In this document: positions 18,301 to 27,195 of the stretch, in pieces
How positions within the stretch are numbered: the stretch's first letter is position 1
Layout of the letters: the number at the start of each line of letters is the position of its first letter
Origin: Shewanella olleyana
GTDB taxonomy: Bacteria > Pseudomonadota > Gammaproteobacteria > Enterobacterales > Shewanellaceae
Reading direction: 5' to 3'
DNA: 60,105 nt
NCBI RefSeq assembly: GCF_023283825.1
Contig: NZ_JAKILD010000026.1
Coordinates: 1-60,105, forward strand
Program-made: the position numbers and the translations under genes
The notes under the pieces: model-generated
Databases searched by the model: none
Told to the model about the DNA's origin: nothing
The model's input: the letters and a program-made list of their open reading frames with translations, nothing else

Positions 18301-19482
18301 TTACTGAGTACAAGATTGCTCAGCTCGCAAAGGAGTCGAGAGTATCTGTGAGTTCAGTTTTTGGTGCGATAGCATTCCACCGACTCGTAGTAATGAGCCT
18401 TGATGGCATATTAAGCCGCGATGATCCATGCTTGGTGTGGTTAACTGAATCGGCTTAAGCCATTGCATACTGGTAAAATCAAAGGTGTATTGTTGATTGT
18501 TTGGCTCACTAGGTTCGCCGTTATAGCCTATACCGCTGTAGTTATAAGGATTATTACTCCCCCCAATAAAGACAGCTTGCCCGCCATTTTCATGTTTTAT
18601 TCCAGTTGCAGCCATACGGTAATGTGCCACAGGGGTTACGTCTGATACAGGCTGACTTTTCTGAGTTTTAGCCACAGTCTGAGTATTAGCCACTGTCTGA
18701 GTGTCAGTCACTGAGTAGTGAGGCAATAATTGCCAGCTTATACGCAAATGGTTGTCAGGGTTCACTTCGCCATACAAGCAAACGGGTGATGACTGATAGT
18801 TACGACGTTTGCCAATATTGGCTTGTACTTTTACTCCATCGCATAAGACGATTTTATTATCAGTCATTGCAACAGCTTGGCCAAAAACTGCGGGTGCAGG
18901 GATAGGACTTGCTTGATCCCAAGTGTCTGTTTGCGTGTCGTATACTTGGACTAAATTGACGTTGCCATCGTTATGCCAGCCGCCAAATAAATAGATATAG
19001 CGCTGTTGATAGATACTGGCAGAAGTATCATCAACGGCCACAGGCATATCTGCGATGCGTTGGTATTGATTGGTTATCACATCAAAACGATAGTTGTCGA
19101 CAGTGCTGATTTCTTCATGGTTTTTAGCAACGGTATAGCCGCCGAAAACGTAAGCTTTATCTTTAAGTCCAATGGCGATTGAAGCCAAGCGACCAGCTAA
19201 AGGGGCTACAAAGGGTAAAGCTTTCATTGGTTGCCATTGTGAGTCAGGGTTAGAAAGGTTAACGCCCCAGACTTTGTTATGCACCGCTTGGTAATCTTTC
19301 CCATCTGCCAGTCCGGTAAAACTTAATAAGTAATCACCTTTTACTGTGCTTACTTTAGCAACCGCGTTATTGGACACGCCTTCAGGTAAAGCGGGGTAGC
19401 TTGCATTTGCAGGTGCAATAAACATGCTTGTTGCTGAAACAAAAGCAACAGCGCCCAGTTGCAGTTGGCTAAATCGACTCAT
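18301..19482 (-). CDS. Secreted Kelch-repeat beta-propeller protein
   Basis: A 393-residue protein with a signal peptide (cleavage near PANA-SYPA). Repeats of the Kelch type follow: KAYVFGGYTVA, YIYLFGGWHNDG, QAVFIGGSNN, SLLRVGGML, each with a doublet glycine after a hydrophobic strand, so a periplasmic or secreted beta-propeller is likely. No catalytic residues of sialate epimerase or galactose oxidase can be assigned. A TTG six bases upstream is open too, but ATG 19482 has AAGGA at proper spacing. It is divergent from the PepSY pair, which may be functionally linked. Confidence 0.8.
   Translation of the reverse strand: MSRFSQLQLGAVAFVSATSMFIAPANASYPALPEGVSNNAVAKVSTVKGDYLLSFTGLADGKDYQAVHNKVWGVNLSNPDSQWQPMKALPFVAPLAGRLASIAIGLKDKAYVFGGYTVAKNHEEISTVDNYRFDVITNQYQRIADMPVAVDDTSASIYQQRYIYLFGGWHNDGNVNLVQVYDTQTDTWDQASPIPAPAVFGQAVAMTDNKIVLCDGVKVQANIGKRRNYQSSPVCLYGEVNPDNHLRISWQLLPHYSVTDTQTVANTQTVAKTQKSQPVSDVTPVAHYRMAATGIKHENGGQAVFIGGSNNPYNYSGIGYNGEPSEPNNQQYTFDFTSMQWLKPIQLTTPSMDHRGLICHQGSLLRVGGMLSHQKLNSQILSTPLRAEQSCTQ
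18661..18714 (-). repeat. Three 18-bp in-frame tandem repeats in the Kelch gene
   Basis: Units of 18 bp beginning CTGAG (18661, 18679, 18697) encode the low-complexity segment TQTVANTQTVAKTQ. It interrupts the propeller in a loop and is a likely site for length variation. Confidence 0.75.
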
Positions 19483-19758
19483 TCTCAATCCTTTTTAATT
19501 CTTATCTCTATTATTTTTATTCTATTTTTAGTCATGCACATTTAAACACATTTGACCCGTAAGCAGTAAATCAAACCGGGCTTCTGTTGGTTGAAATTGT
19601 TGATATCGTTAAGTGAAGTTTGGATGCAATTTAGCGAAGGTGTTGTTAAATCTTGGAAGTTTGAGGTAAGTTAGCATGTGCTGATGTGACAAGTTAGCTG
19701 ATTTACTTGAATAAAGAGTGTACCACACGCCATAAAGAACAATAAAAATAGGCAAGCT

Positions 19759-20487
19759 TTGACTTTGAACCCTAAAAGAACATTTAAGAAAATCTCTTCT
19801 GCTCAGTTTGTTCATCGCTGGCTCATGTTGATATTTGCCATCCCTCTAGTCATTTGGGGCTTTACTGGGAGCTACTTTGTGTTGATGGATATGGGCTTTA
19901 TTCGTAGCGACCATATAGTCGTTGAGCAAACCGATAAAGTATCAGCATCTTCCGTGTCTTATCCCATAATGCAGGTCTATCAGGATTTTCCTGAGGCTAA
20001 AAAAGTCACCCTAAAATCACTGCTGCAGCAAACTGTATATCAAATTAACCTGCCAGGTGAGTCAGTATTAATTAGTGCGCAATCTGGCATGCAATTGGAT
20101 GCTATTTCTGAGCAACAAGCAAAGACGATAGCCCACACTTTACAGCATCAAGGCGCAATTTCACCTTCTGCAAGTATCGCAACTGCAAATTTACTCACTT
20201 CGAAAGCCCCATCTGAGTTAGCTTCAAGATATTTACCCGTCTGGCAGCTGGTATTTGATGACATGGCTAAATCGACTTTATACATTTCCGCGCAAACTGG
20301 ATCGGTGGTGACAAAGCGTCATGAATATTGGCGTTGGTTCGATTTGTTTTGGAAATGGCACATCATGGATTATGACGACGGTGAAACCATCGATAACGCT
20401 TTACTGTTCTATAGCGCGATTGGATCTTTCATTGCTGTGTTTTCTGGCGTTATTCTGCTGTGGCAGCGCCGTAAGAGGTATAGCTAA
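19759..20487 (+). CDS. PepSY-domain membrane protein, first of a pair
   Basis: A 242-residue protein with an N-terminal membrane helix (VHRWLMLIFAIPLVIWGFTG), a periplasmic PepSY-like region and a C-terminal membrane helix (about residues 216-234) preceded by FWKWHIMDYDDG. PepSY-associated membrane proteins are often linked to iron or copper reduction, but no substrate can be read from the sequence. The only early start is TTG 19759 with AGG upstream; the next in-frame ATG lies inside the first helix. It overlaps the next gene by one base (TAATG). I found no Fur box in the 276 bp upstream. Confidence 0.78.
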   Translation: MTLNPKRTFKKISSAQFVHRWLMLIFAIPLVIWGFTGSYFVLMDMGFIRSDHIVVEQTDKVSASSVSYPIMQVYQDFPEAKKVTLKSLLQQTVYQINLPGESVLISAQSGMQLDAISEQQAKTIAHTLQHQGAISPSASIATANLLTSKAPSELASRYLPVWQLVFDDMAKSTLYISAQTGSVVTKRHEYWRWFDLFWKWHIMDYDDGETIDNALLFYSAIGSFIAVFSGVILLWQRRKRYS

Positions 20488-21233
20488 TGAAAACTAAAAA
20501 GATAAAACGTTGGCTAAAGGTTTGTCACTATTGGCTGGGAGCAATTGTTGGTATTCAATTATTAATCTGGCTAGGGACTGGGATTTATTTCAATATCACG
20601 CCAAGTGAAAACCTCAAAGGCAGCCATTATTATCGCAGTATAGCGCCGCTCGATTTAACTTCATTTAGCAGCCATGATTTAGAGCCATTATCCTCAATTC
20701 TTGAGCGATTTAAACCGATGGAGCAGGTGAGTACTATCGTGCTTAATAACCGGCCGGTGTATTTACTCGATGAGCAAGTGCAGCGCTATCAACACAATTG
20801 CCAACAGCAAGTATTGGTCGATGCTTATAGCGGCAAAGAAGTCCTTATTGATGCCGACTTGGCTGAATCAATCGCTTTGCAAAGTTATACAGGTTCAGGC
20901 GAGATAAAGAGTCATAGGCAATTATCTACACGTTTTAAAGAGTGGCCCAAAGAATGTAATCCACTGTGGCAAGTCAGCATTAATGATGATTTGAATACCC
21001 GAATTTACATTAATGGCGTTAATGGACGATTGGTTGGCCATAAAAATGACCACACTGATTTAGCCGATTTGATGTTTAAGCTGCACTTTATGGATTATTC
21101 ACATCAAGGCAGTTTTAATAACCCGTTTAGCTGGGTATTTGGATTAATGATGCTGTTATTGTCTTTATCTGGTGTGTATTGGGTGATTGAGAACCTTGTG
21201 ATGAAGCGATATCGATTTAAGCTTAAGAAGTAA
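20487..21233 (+). CDS. PepSY-domain membrane protein, second of a pair
   Basis: A 248-residue protein with the same plan as its upstream neighbour: N-terminal helix (CHYWLGAIVGIQLLIWLGTG), periplasmic region, the motif KLHFMDYSHQG and a C-terminal helix (SWVFGLMMLLLSLSGVYWV). The shared WxHxMDY/LHFMDY motif and the coupled start suggest the two arose by duplication and act as a heterodimer. Two cysteines (Cys104 region NCQQQ and KECNP) in the periplasmic part are absent in the partner. Function is unassigned. Confidence 0.78.
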   Translation: MKTKKIKRWLKVCHYWLGAIVGIQLLIWLGTGIYFNITPSENLKGSHYYRSIAPLDLTSFSSHDLEPLSSILERFKPMEQVSTIVLNNRPVYLLDEQVQRYQHNCQQQVLVDAYSGKEVLIDADLAESIALQSYTGSGEIKSHRQLSTRFKEWPKECNPLWQVSINDDLNTRIYINGVNGRLVGHKNDHTDLADLMFKLHFMDYSHQGSFNNPFSWVFGLMMLLLSLSGVYWVIENLVMKRYRFKLKK

Positions 21234-21284
21234 TTTGAGTTGGTAAAACTGATTTGAGTAACAAAAAGACTGTTTATCAAATAG

Positions 21285-21328
21285 AAAAATCCGCAGCCTT
21301 GGCAAGCTTACGGATTTATTATTTTTTG
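21285..21328 (+). terminator. Terminator after the PepSY pair
   Basis: AAATCCG (21287-21293) and CGGATTT (21311-21317) pair, with partial pairing of AGCC/GGCAAGCT inside, followed by ATTATTTTTTG. It can also serve the converging lipoprotein gene. Confidence 0.65.
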
Positions 21329-21358
21329 CTTTAAAGTGTTACATCATTACTTATTCTG

Positions 21359-23896
21359 TCAGTTGTTTGGTTCCACAAATAGTTTCTTGACGGACTGTTT
21401 ATCTAAGCTACTCACCTTTGATGCAATTGGTTTAGAGTTAAGTGCTGGTGTTGTAGTGTTGGTTTGCATAGAGCCTAAATCTTGAGAATTTTTCCAAGCT
21501 TCTCCCCACTCACTTAGATCAATAGTAGAAACATAGTTGACTCTCGGAGGAATGATAGTGTAGCGCTCAGCATCTTCTAGAACTCCGTCCCCATTCATAT
21601 CTACATGCCAATTTGAGTATTCAATTACGATCATACGACCAGATTCTGAATCAACTGAAACGACTTCCCACTCTCGATGGCGTGTTCTCAAAATATAATC
21701 TTGCGAAATAAGGAGGTCAACTTTATTCCCGGCACTTGTCCATGCACCTTCTAGGAAACCTAACTCAAACATTGGTTTATCAGTGTTCTGTTGCAGCGTA
21801 TTGCTCCAGTCGCCAGGTTCCAACCCATAGATCCCATGATTAAAAGTACCATCTGCTTTAAATAGGCGCCCCCAGATACCACTAACAGCAAGTTGATCGC
21901 CATCCCAATATGAAGGTTGGTAGGCATTGATATTTGATAGTGACATTTCAGGAAGTTCTGTCACCAGTTGGTTTCCAACGACGAAGTCGCTAGCCGTGTG
22001 TTTGACCATTCGTTCAGAAGTAGAGTATTGGAATGCGTTCCCTTGATACTTGGAGACTAAAACTAGGTACTCATCACCCATATTCGCATATGGTAGATAT
22101 TCAAAGTGGGTATCGCCATTTTTCAACTTCAGCACTTCATCGCTGAGTGTTATAACGAAAGACTGTTCACCGATTTGGCTTTGGGCTTGGCCGTTGTTAA
22201 TGGTAAAGATGTCAGCTTTTACCCCAGAGACAGGGTTGGCATCATACTCGTCTGTAGAGTGGTTATAGTTTGGGAAGCCTAAAAACTCACTTTCGATTGG
22301 GAGTACCCATTTGCCGTTAAAGTCTTCAAGGGTGAATCCCGCAAATTGATTTTCGTAAGTGTGCTGAAGTATCTGTTGTGATTGGTTCGTCATCGTTACT
22401 TTAGGATTGTCACCTACCCATGAGAACTGCTCGGGCATTTCGATACTCACTTCTTCAGTAGCGTCGATGTTAACTTGGTAAGAGTAGTCATTAGCTTGAA
22501 GTAGTGTGATGACGTCGCTGGTGGCACGAAAGTTTAGTGCTATTTGACTGTCGTAATATAGTCCTTGGTCGTGTGCGGTGACAAACGCTTGAACGACTTC
22601 ATCAGAGAATCCATATCGCTCCTTAAGATCTGTGTATGGGTACTGAAAGGATTCGTATGATACATGGCTTTTGTTGTCGTACTGAAGCATTGCCTTGCCG
22701 TTTTCGATTGACCATTCAAAACCTTTGGCAATCGGTAGTTCGTTGTCGGAGAAGTAGCTCTTGCTGTACAGCGAGCCACTGCCGCTGGCATTGAAATTGA
22801 TGCTGTCACCACTAAACTCCAACCAACCAGGCTGAGCGCCAACAAGCCAGGTCATTGATTTGTCCATGAACATTTCATTGCTGAAGCTATCAACAACCTT
22901 TGGATCAGCTAGTGTTTGTTCAATGGCTTCTTCTAGCGCTTGTGAGTAGGCTTCTGTTGGGTTGCCGCTTTCATCAAGCAATTCGTTATCAGTCAGGTAC
23001 TTTTTGATGGTCTGCTGCGTGTCCATCTTTTCGTCACTCAACAAGCTAACGGTGGTTTCTCCTTCAGGGATATCAAAGGCGCTATTGTCCACCAGCAACT
23101 TAATGAAACCGGCAGTTTCAAGGATCTGTTCTGCAGGAGCAGATTCAAGTACCGCTTTAAATTCTTCAGATGATGTGAATTTTGTTTTTCCGTTTCGATT
23201 CATTGCAATTAAGTAAGCGGCTGTCGATAAGTGTGTGGCGTTAAGTGCTTTGGTCTGTTCAGTACCAATTATACGCTGATCATCAAGCTGTTTTAGTAAA
23301 GCCCCCGTTTGGCCAACAATAGAAATGAGCTCAACATTTTGTTGTTCGTTTTCAGCTGAGCCCATCGCGGTGATTTTAATCATTTCATCAAGGTTATTGA
23401 TGGTCAGAGGTAGCGAGTAGTTGCCTTCTACATCAGCTGTTGCCATGTGGCTTTCGCCGCCTAATGAAACGGTTACTTCAGCGTTAGCAATAGGGTTATC
23501 GGTCACTTGGCCAGAGATGGTCATGGTGTGATTAACCGTGACTGAGACATCACCAGTTGCCGTATTAGTGCCATCAGTAAGTTCATAAGTAAACGAAGCA
23601 ACTCCTGTGGTGTCTTCTTCCGGCGTATAAACCAGCTTGTTGTCTACTATTTCAACACTACCAAAATCGAGTTCTGAAGCAGAAGTGATAGTAAGACCAT
23701 TGCCACTGTTATCGGTGTCATTGGCCAGCACATCGAGTGTTACTGCTAGGTTGTTTTGGGCAATTCCTATATCGGAAATTGCAGTTGGTGAAGGTATAGG
23801 TGTTGGAGTTGGCTTGGGAGTTTCTGAAGTAGAGTCAGAGCCACCGCAGCCAACAAGAAGAGCTGCTGCGATAAAAGTAAGGGTAAATTTTTTCAT
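21359..23896 (-). CDS. Large Ig-like lipoprotein of unknown function
   Basis: An 845-residue lipoprotein: lipobox ALLVGC with lipidated Cys17, a Pro/Thr linker (PKPTPTPIPSPT), a cadherin-like domain with VLANDTDNSGNGLTITSASE (residues 50-120), a carboxypeptidase-regulatory-like domain (SGQVTDNPIANAEVTVSLGG, 129-170) and a long region without a recognised domain. AAGGA precedes ATG 23896. It is probably exposed on the cell surface or in the periplasm. It has no operon partner. The 5' leader contains a striking nested hairpin. I do not assign a function. Confidence 0.8.
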   Translation of the reverse strand: MKKFTLTFIAAALLVGCGGSDSTSETPKPTPTPIPSPTAISDIGIAQNNLAVTLDVLANDTDNSGNGLTITSASELDFGSVEIVDNKLVYTPEEDTTGVASFTYELTDGTNTATGDVSVTVNHTMTISGQVTDNPIANAEVTVSLGGESHMATADVEGNYSLPLTINNLDEMIKITAMGSAENEQQNVELISIVGQTGALLKQLDDQRIIGTEQTKALNATHLSTAAYLIAMNRNGKTKFTSSEEFKAVLESAPAEQILETAGFIKLLVDNSAFDIPEGETTVSLLSDEKMDTQQTIKKYLTDNELLDESGNPTEAYSQALEEAIEQTLADPKVVDSFSNEMFMDKSMTWLVGAQPGWLEFSGDSINFNASGSGSLYSKSYFSDNELPIAKGFEWSIENGKAMLQYDNKSHVSYESFQYPYTDLKERYGFSDEVVQAFVTAHDQGLYYDSQIALNFRATSDVITLLQANDYSYQVNIDATEEVSIEMPEQFSWVGDNPKVTMTNQSQQILQHTYENQFAGFTLEDFNGKWVLPIESEFLGFPNYNHSTDEYDANPVSGVKADIFTINNGQAQSQIGEQSFVITLSDEVLKLKNGDTHFEYLPYANMGDEYLVLVSKYQGNAFQYSTSERMVKHTASDFVVGNQLVTELPEMSLSNINAYQPSYWDGDQLAVSGIWGRLFKADGTFNHGIYGLEPGDWSNTLQQNTDKPMFELGFLEGAWTSAGNKVDLLISQDYILRTRHREWEVVSVDSESGRMIVIEYSNWHVDMNGDGVLEDAERYTIIPPRVNYVSTIDLSEWGEAWKNSQDLGSMQTNTTTPALNSKPIASKVSSLDKQSVKKLFVEPNN

Positions 23897-23911
23897 GATT
23901 TCCTTAAGAGT

Positions 23912-23970
23912 TACATTCCATTGTAAATATCGAACAATAGTGGTTAACCTATTGTTGTTAATGGAATGTA
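23912..23970 (-). promoter_or_regulatory. Long nested hairpin in the leader of the 845-aa lipoprotein gene
   Basis: TACATTCCATT (23912-23922) pairs perfectly with AATGGAATGTA (23960-23970), and inside it AACAATAG (23933-23940) pairs with CTATTGTT (23949-23956). In the minus-strand transcript this 59-base structure would end just before CTCTTAAGGA, the ribosome site. It could be an operator, an attenuating or stabilising leader structure; no known motif was recognised. Confidence 0.6.
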
Positions 23971-24314
23971 CAAGACTTTTGGCTTATGTGCAAACCTTGC
24001 TTAAGGAGTGTTTGCTGGGGGATACAACTGCATCTTTTTGTTAGTTGCTACCTTAGCAATCTATCTTTTTTTACATTAGCCAAGCATGGCTGAAGATTGA
24101 AGAGGTTTTGTAAGGTTCTGTATTATCGGGTTTTAATGAAAATGTTAACAATTATGTGTAAGTGGCGTAGTAGTTTTGATAGTACTTTTAAATAGAATTA
24201 TAATTCGACAAACATTTACGCTTAAGTATATAGTTTTTAGCTTTCCTTATATAAAAGAAAAACTATCATTCTATGCACTAGAATTTGAGTGTGCTTTAAC
24301 CACTTTATATCAAC
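23971..24314. other. Non-coding region between the lipoprotein gene and fis
   Basis: About 340 AT-rich bases presumably hold the lipoprotein promoter. A short inverted repeat AGCCA-AGCA-TGGCT occurs near 24077. No gene with a ribosome site was recognised. Confidence 0.5.
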
Positions 24315-24348
24315 AAAAAAGGGCTAACCATTGCTGATTAACCCTTTT
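24315..24348 (-). terminator. Rho-independent terminator after fis
   Basis: On the minus strand AAGGGTTAA pairs with TTAGCCCTT (one G-U pair) and is followed by TTTTG. It lies just past the fis stop. Confidence 0.75.
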
Positions 24349-24374
24349 AAATACAATAAATTAAGAATCGCTTC

Positions 24375-24683
24375 TTAGTTCATGCCGTATTTTTTTAATT
24401 TCTTACGTAAAGTACCACGGTTGATACCTAACATGTTCGCAGCACGTGTTTGGTTACCACGAGTGTGTTGCATGATGATGTCTAGTAATGGTGCTTCAAC
24501 TTCACTTAAAACCATTTCATATACTTCAGACGCTTCTTGACCGTCTAACTGAGAGAAGAAGTTTGTTACTGCACGCTTTACTGCGTCACGTAATAGTTGT
24601 GGCTTGATAGTACCGTTAGCGGTTTCAATCTTACCTACGGTTAGCTGGTGAACTTCTGTGTTAGTAGTTGTCTGATCAAACAT
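24375..24683 (-). CDS. fis: DNA-binding protein Fis
   Basis: A 102-residue nucleoid protein that bends DNA and regulates rRNA, recombination and many growth-phase genes. The C-terminal helix-turn-helix NQTRAANMLGINRGTLRKKL (about residues 76-95) and the preceding dimer helices (LLRDAVKRAVTNFF, YEMVLSEVEAPLLDIIM) are nearly unchanged from the family. It follows dusB by 18 bp, the conserved dusB-fis operon. Confidence 0.97.
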   Translation of the reverse strand: MFDQTTTNTEVHQLTVGKIETANGTIKPQLLRDAVKRAVTNFFSQLDGQEASEVYEMVLSEVEAPLLDIIMQHTRGNQTRAANMLGINRGTLRKKLKKYGMN

Positions 24684-24701
24684 TCTATTCTGCTCTTTAT
24701 A

Positions 24702-25670
24702 TTAAAAATTTACTAATTCATCAAAGTAACATTCCACTAAGGAATATTGCTGTTCAGCGGTTTCAAGCCGATTGAAGTCAGCACGGAACTGTCGCTGTTC
24801 TTCTTGGTTTAGGTACCATCCCATATGCTTTCGGGCAAATCGGACACCTTTGTATTCGCCGTACAATTCGTACAATTTGTTAAGGTGTTCGAGCATGATT
24901 TCTCGTTGCTCGCTCGCCTCAACTGGCGGTAATTTTTTACCTGTTTCCAAGTAGTGGTGGATTTCTCTAAAAATCCACGGTCTGCCTTGGGCTCCTCGTC
25001 CTACCATCAAAGCATCGGCGCCAGTGTAATCTAAGACAAACTTAGCTTTCTCTGGACTGTCGATATCTCCGTTGGCAACAACAGGGATTGAGACATTTTG
25101 TTTTATTGCTTTAATAGTGTCGTATTCGGCAAAACCTTTATACATGCATTGTCTCGTTCTACCGTGAACGGCGAGAGAGGCAATACCACAATCTTCTGCA
25201 ATGTGGGCAATTTCAACACCGTTACGATGTTCAGGTTGCCAACCTGTGCGGATCTTCAGTGTCACAGGGACATCAACTGCACTAACAACAGCTTGTAAAA
25301 TCACTTTCACTAGCTGGGGATCTTGCATTAATGCTGAACCTGCGAGCTTTTTATTTACTTTTTTTGCAGGGCAACCCATATTGATATCAATGATATGCGC
25401 ACCTTGTTCAACGTTGAACCGGGCTGCATTTGCCATTAACTCAGGATCTGCACCTGCGATTTGTACTGAGCGAATACCTTCTTCACCAGAATGCATCATG
25501 CGCTGGCGGCTCTTGTCGGTATCCCAAACTTCAGGATTAGACGAAAGCATCTCTGATACGGCTAGACCTGCGCCATAACGTAAGCAGAGATTTCTGAAAG
25601 CGCGATCGGTGACACCTGCCATTGGTGCCACGATCAGCTGATTGCTCAGTTGATAAGGGCCAATTTGCAT
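24702..25670 (-). CDS. dusB: tRNA-dihydrouridine synthase B
   Basis: An FMN enzyme that reduces specific uridines in tRNA. Visible are the N-terminal LIVAPMAGVTDRAFR, the catalytic cysteine in INMGCPAKKVNKKLAGSAL, the LKIRTGW and VHGRTR strands and MVGRGAQGRPWIF for FMN phosphate. The frame extends to a TTG at 25694, but the family start MQIGPYQL is ATG 25670, with AAGGTG upstream, giving 322 residues. It is co-transcribed with fis; prmA lies upstream in the same direction. Confidence 0.95.
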   Translation of the reverse strand: MQIGPYQLSNQLIVAPMAGVTDRAFRNLCLRYGAGLAVSEMLSSNPEVWDTDKSRQRMMHSGEEGIRSVQIAGADPELMANAARFNVEQGAHIIDINMGCPAKKVNKKLAGSALMQDPQLVKVILQAVVSAVDVPVTLKIRTGWQPEHRNGVEIAHIAEDCGIASLAVHGRTRQCMYKGFAEYDTIKAIKQNVSIPVVANGDIDSPEKAKFVLDYTGADALMVGRGAQGRPWIFREIHHYLETGKKLPPVEASEQREIMLEHLNKLYELYGEYKGVRFARKHMGWYLNQEEQRQFRADFNRLETAEQQYSLVECYFDELVNF

Positions 25671-25943
25671 TGAGTTAATCACCTTGCTCGTCAAAGGGGC
25701 GCTATATTAGCCCTTTTTGGCTGGCTTGAAAAGGTCAATAAATGACCTAAATAAAACTTTTTTACTTGACTTTTGATCTCAGGCAACGAATTGACACAAT
25801 TATGCCGATTTAGCTCAAAGAAATGCTATTTTGGCGAGTTAATGCGTGTTACAGCAAGGTAATAGTTGAGATAGACGTGCGTATAACGAATGTAAATTTT
25901 ATCATTCAGCTATAAATTACACGTCTTTTGCAGGAAATTTATA

Positions 25944-26825
25944 CTATTTACGTGTGCCTGTTAAACGTGTCCAGTCTTCTTTATGAGCCGCTTCATCCAT
26001 GATGAACCATTGGCTATAAAACTGTGAGATTTCTTCTGCTTGCTCTTGCAATAGACCTGATAAAGCAAGTTTGCCACCAGTTTTCACTTTCTCTGCAATC
26101 AGTGGTGCTAACTCGCGAAGTGGGCCCGCAAGAATGTTAGCAACTAAAATATCAGCTTGCAGATTCTCTGGTTGGTTCTCTGGTAAATACAGTGCCAGTT
26201 TGTCTGCAACACCATTACGCTCGGCATTGGCAGTCGATGCATCAATGGCTTGATAATCAATATCGACACCAGTGACAGTCTTTGCGCCAAGTTTTAGGGC
26301 TGCAATGGCTAAAATGCCTGAACCACAACCAAAGTCGATGACTTCTTTATCTGATAAATCTAAACCGTCTAACCACTCTAAACATAAAGCGGTAGTAGCG
26401 TGGGTACCTGTACCGAACGCTAAACCAGGATCAAGAATGACGTTTACTGCTTCTGGCTCAGGAATATCGCGCCAGCTTGGACATATCCATAAGCGTTGAC
26501 CGAATTTAATTGGGTGGAAGCTGTCCATCCACTCACGAACCCAATCTTTGTCTTCAATTTGCTCGATTTTATGCTTAAAACCTTTACCTAAATAAGGCAG
26601 CGTTTCTAAAAAGCTCACCGTTGGGCTTAAATCGGTGCCTGCGTCAAACAAGGCAATGACAATCGTGTCTTGCCATAAAGGTGTTTCACCTAACTTAGGC
26701 TCAAAAATCGGGGTGTCTTTACCATCTTCATAGGTTATTGATACTGAACCTTGCTCCATTAAAATGTCACCGAGCGCATCGGCATGGTCGCTGTTAGTAC
26801 TAATGCGAAGTTGAATCCAAGGCAT
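25944..26825 (-). CDS. prmA: Ribosomal protein L11 methyltransferase
   Basis: It trimethylates ribosomal protein L11 with S-adenosylmethionine. The N-terminal substrate-binding domain starts MPWIQLRI; the SAM-binding motif is VIDFGCGSGILAIAALKLGA near residue 165, with DPGLAFGTGTHATT before it and ILVANILAGPL as the catalytic-site strand. Length (293) is the same as the E. coli enzyme. The order prmA-dusB-fis is conserved, but a 273-bp gap to dusB leaves room for a separate dusB-fis promoter. Confidence 0.96.
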   Translation of the reverse strand: MPWIQLRISTNSDHADALGDILMEQGSVSITYEDGKDTPIFEPKLGETPLWQDTIVIALFDAGTDLSPTVSFLETLPYLGKGFKHKIEQIEDKDWVREWMDSFHPIKFGQRLWICPSWRDIPEPEAVNVILDPGLAFGTGTHATTALCLEWLDGLDLSDKEVIDFGCGSGILAIAALKLGAKTVTGVDIDYQAIDASTANAERNGVADKLALYLPENQPENLQADILVANILAGPLRELAPLIAEKVKTGGKLALSGLLQEQAEEISQFYSQWFIMDEAAHKEDWTRLTGTRK

Positions 26826-27068
26826 GGAGTTTTTCCTATGAGAATAATTTAATGGCGTATTGTACCTGCTTGGCGGCTAAAACAGCAGCATTTGATATGG
26901 AAATATTGCTTATATGCACTGAAAGGGTTGTTTTAGCACTTTTACTGACTGATTAATCTTTAAGCTATTAATAACCAAGTGAAATCAATGCCTGACGATC
27001 CTTGTTTGAATATCACTATAAATTAATGAAAGATAAGTAAAATTTTGAGTTCTTAAATTTGAACAATA

Positions 27069-27084
27069 TGTGATTGTGATCAAG
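27069..27084. promoter_or_regulatory. CRP/FNR-type site 1 upstream of frdC
   Basis: TGTGATTGTGATCAAG keeps the TGTGA half of a CRP site. Within it GTGAT-TGTG-ATCAA (27070-27083) matches the FNR box TTGAT-N4-ATCAA with one mismatch. It lies about 112 bp before frdC. Confidence 0.55.
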
Positions 27085-27106
27085 TTCTAAAAGACGATGA
27101 ATGCAG

Positions 27107-27122
27107 AGTGAGCTTGATCACG
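27107..27122. promoter_or_regulatory. CRP-type site 2 upstream of frdC
   Basis: AGTGAGCTTGATCACG matches TGTGA-N6-TCACA at eight of ten positions, 74 bp before frdC. Control of fumarate respiration by CRP is known in Shewanella. Confidence 0.55.
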
Positions 27123-27195
27123 ATTTAATTTTCTGAAACGAGGATAAATAAGGATAGCTGATAAGCTGATTTCACCAGAAATATGTCATATAGGC

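Larger units (their letters stand above)
26826..27195. other. Divergent promoter region between prmA and frdC
   Basis: About 370 bp without a gene. The right half holds two CRP/FNR-type sites described separately; the left half shows only AT-rich promoter-like sequence. Confidence 0.6.

Noticed and set aside
19483..19758. Fur box before the PepSY pair
   Set aside because: I looked for GATAATGATAATCATTATC-like sequence and found no convincing match.
22540..22845. Separate 101-codon minus-strand gene
   Set aside because: It lies in another frame of the 845-aa lipoprotein gene and has no ribosome site or recognisable domain.
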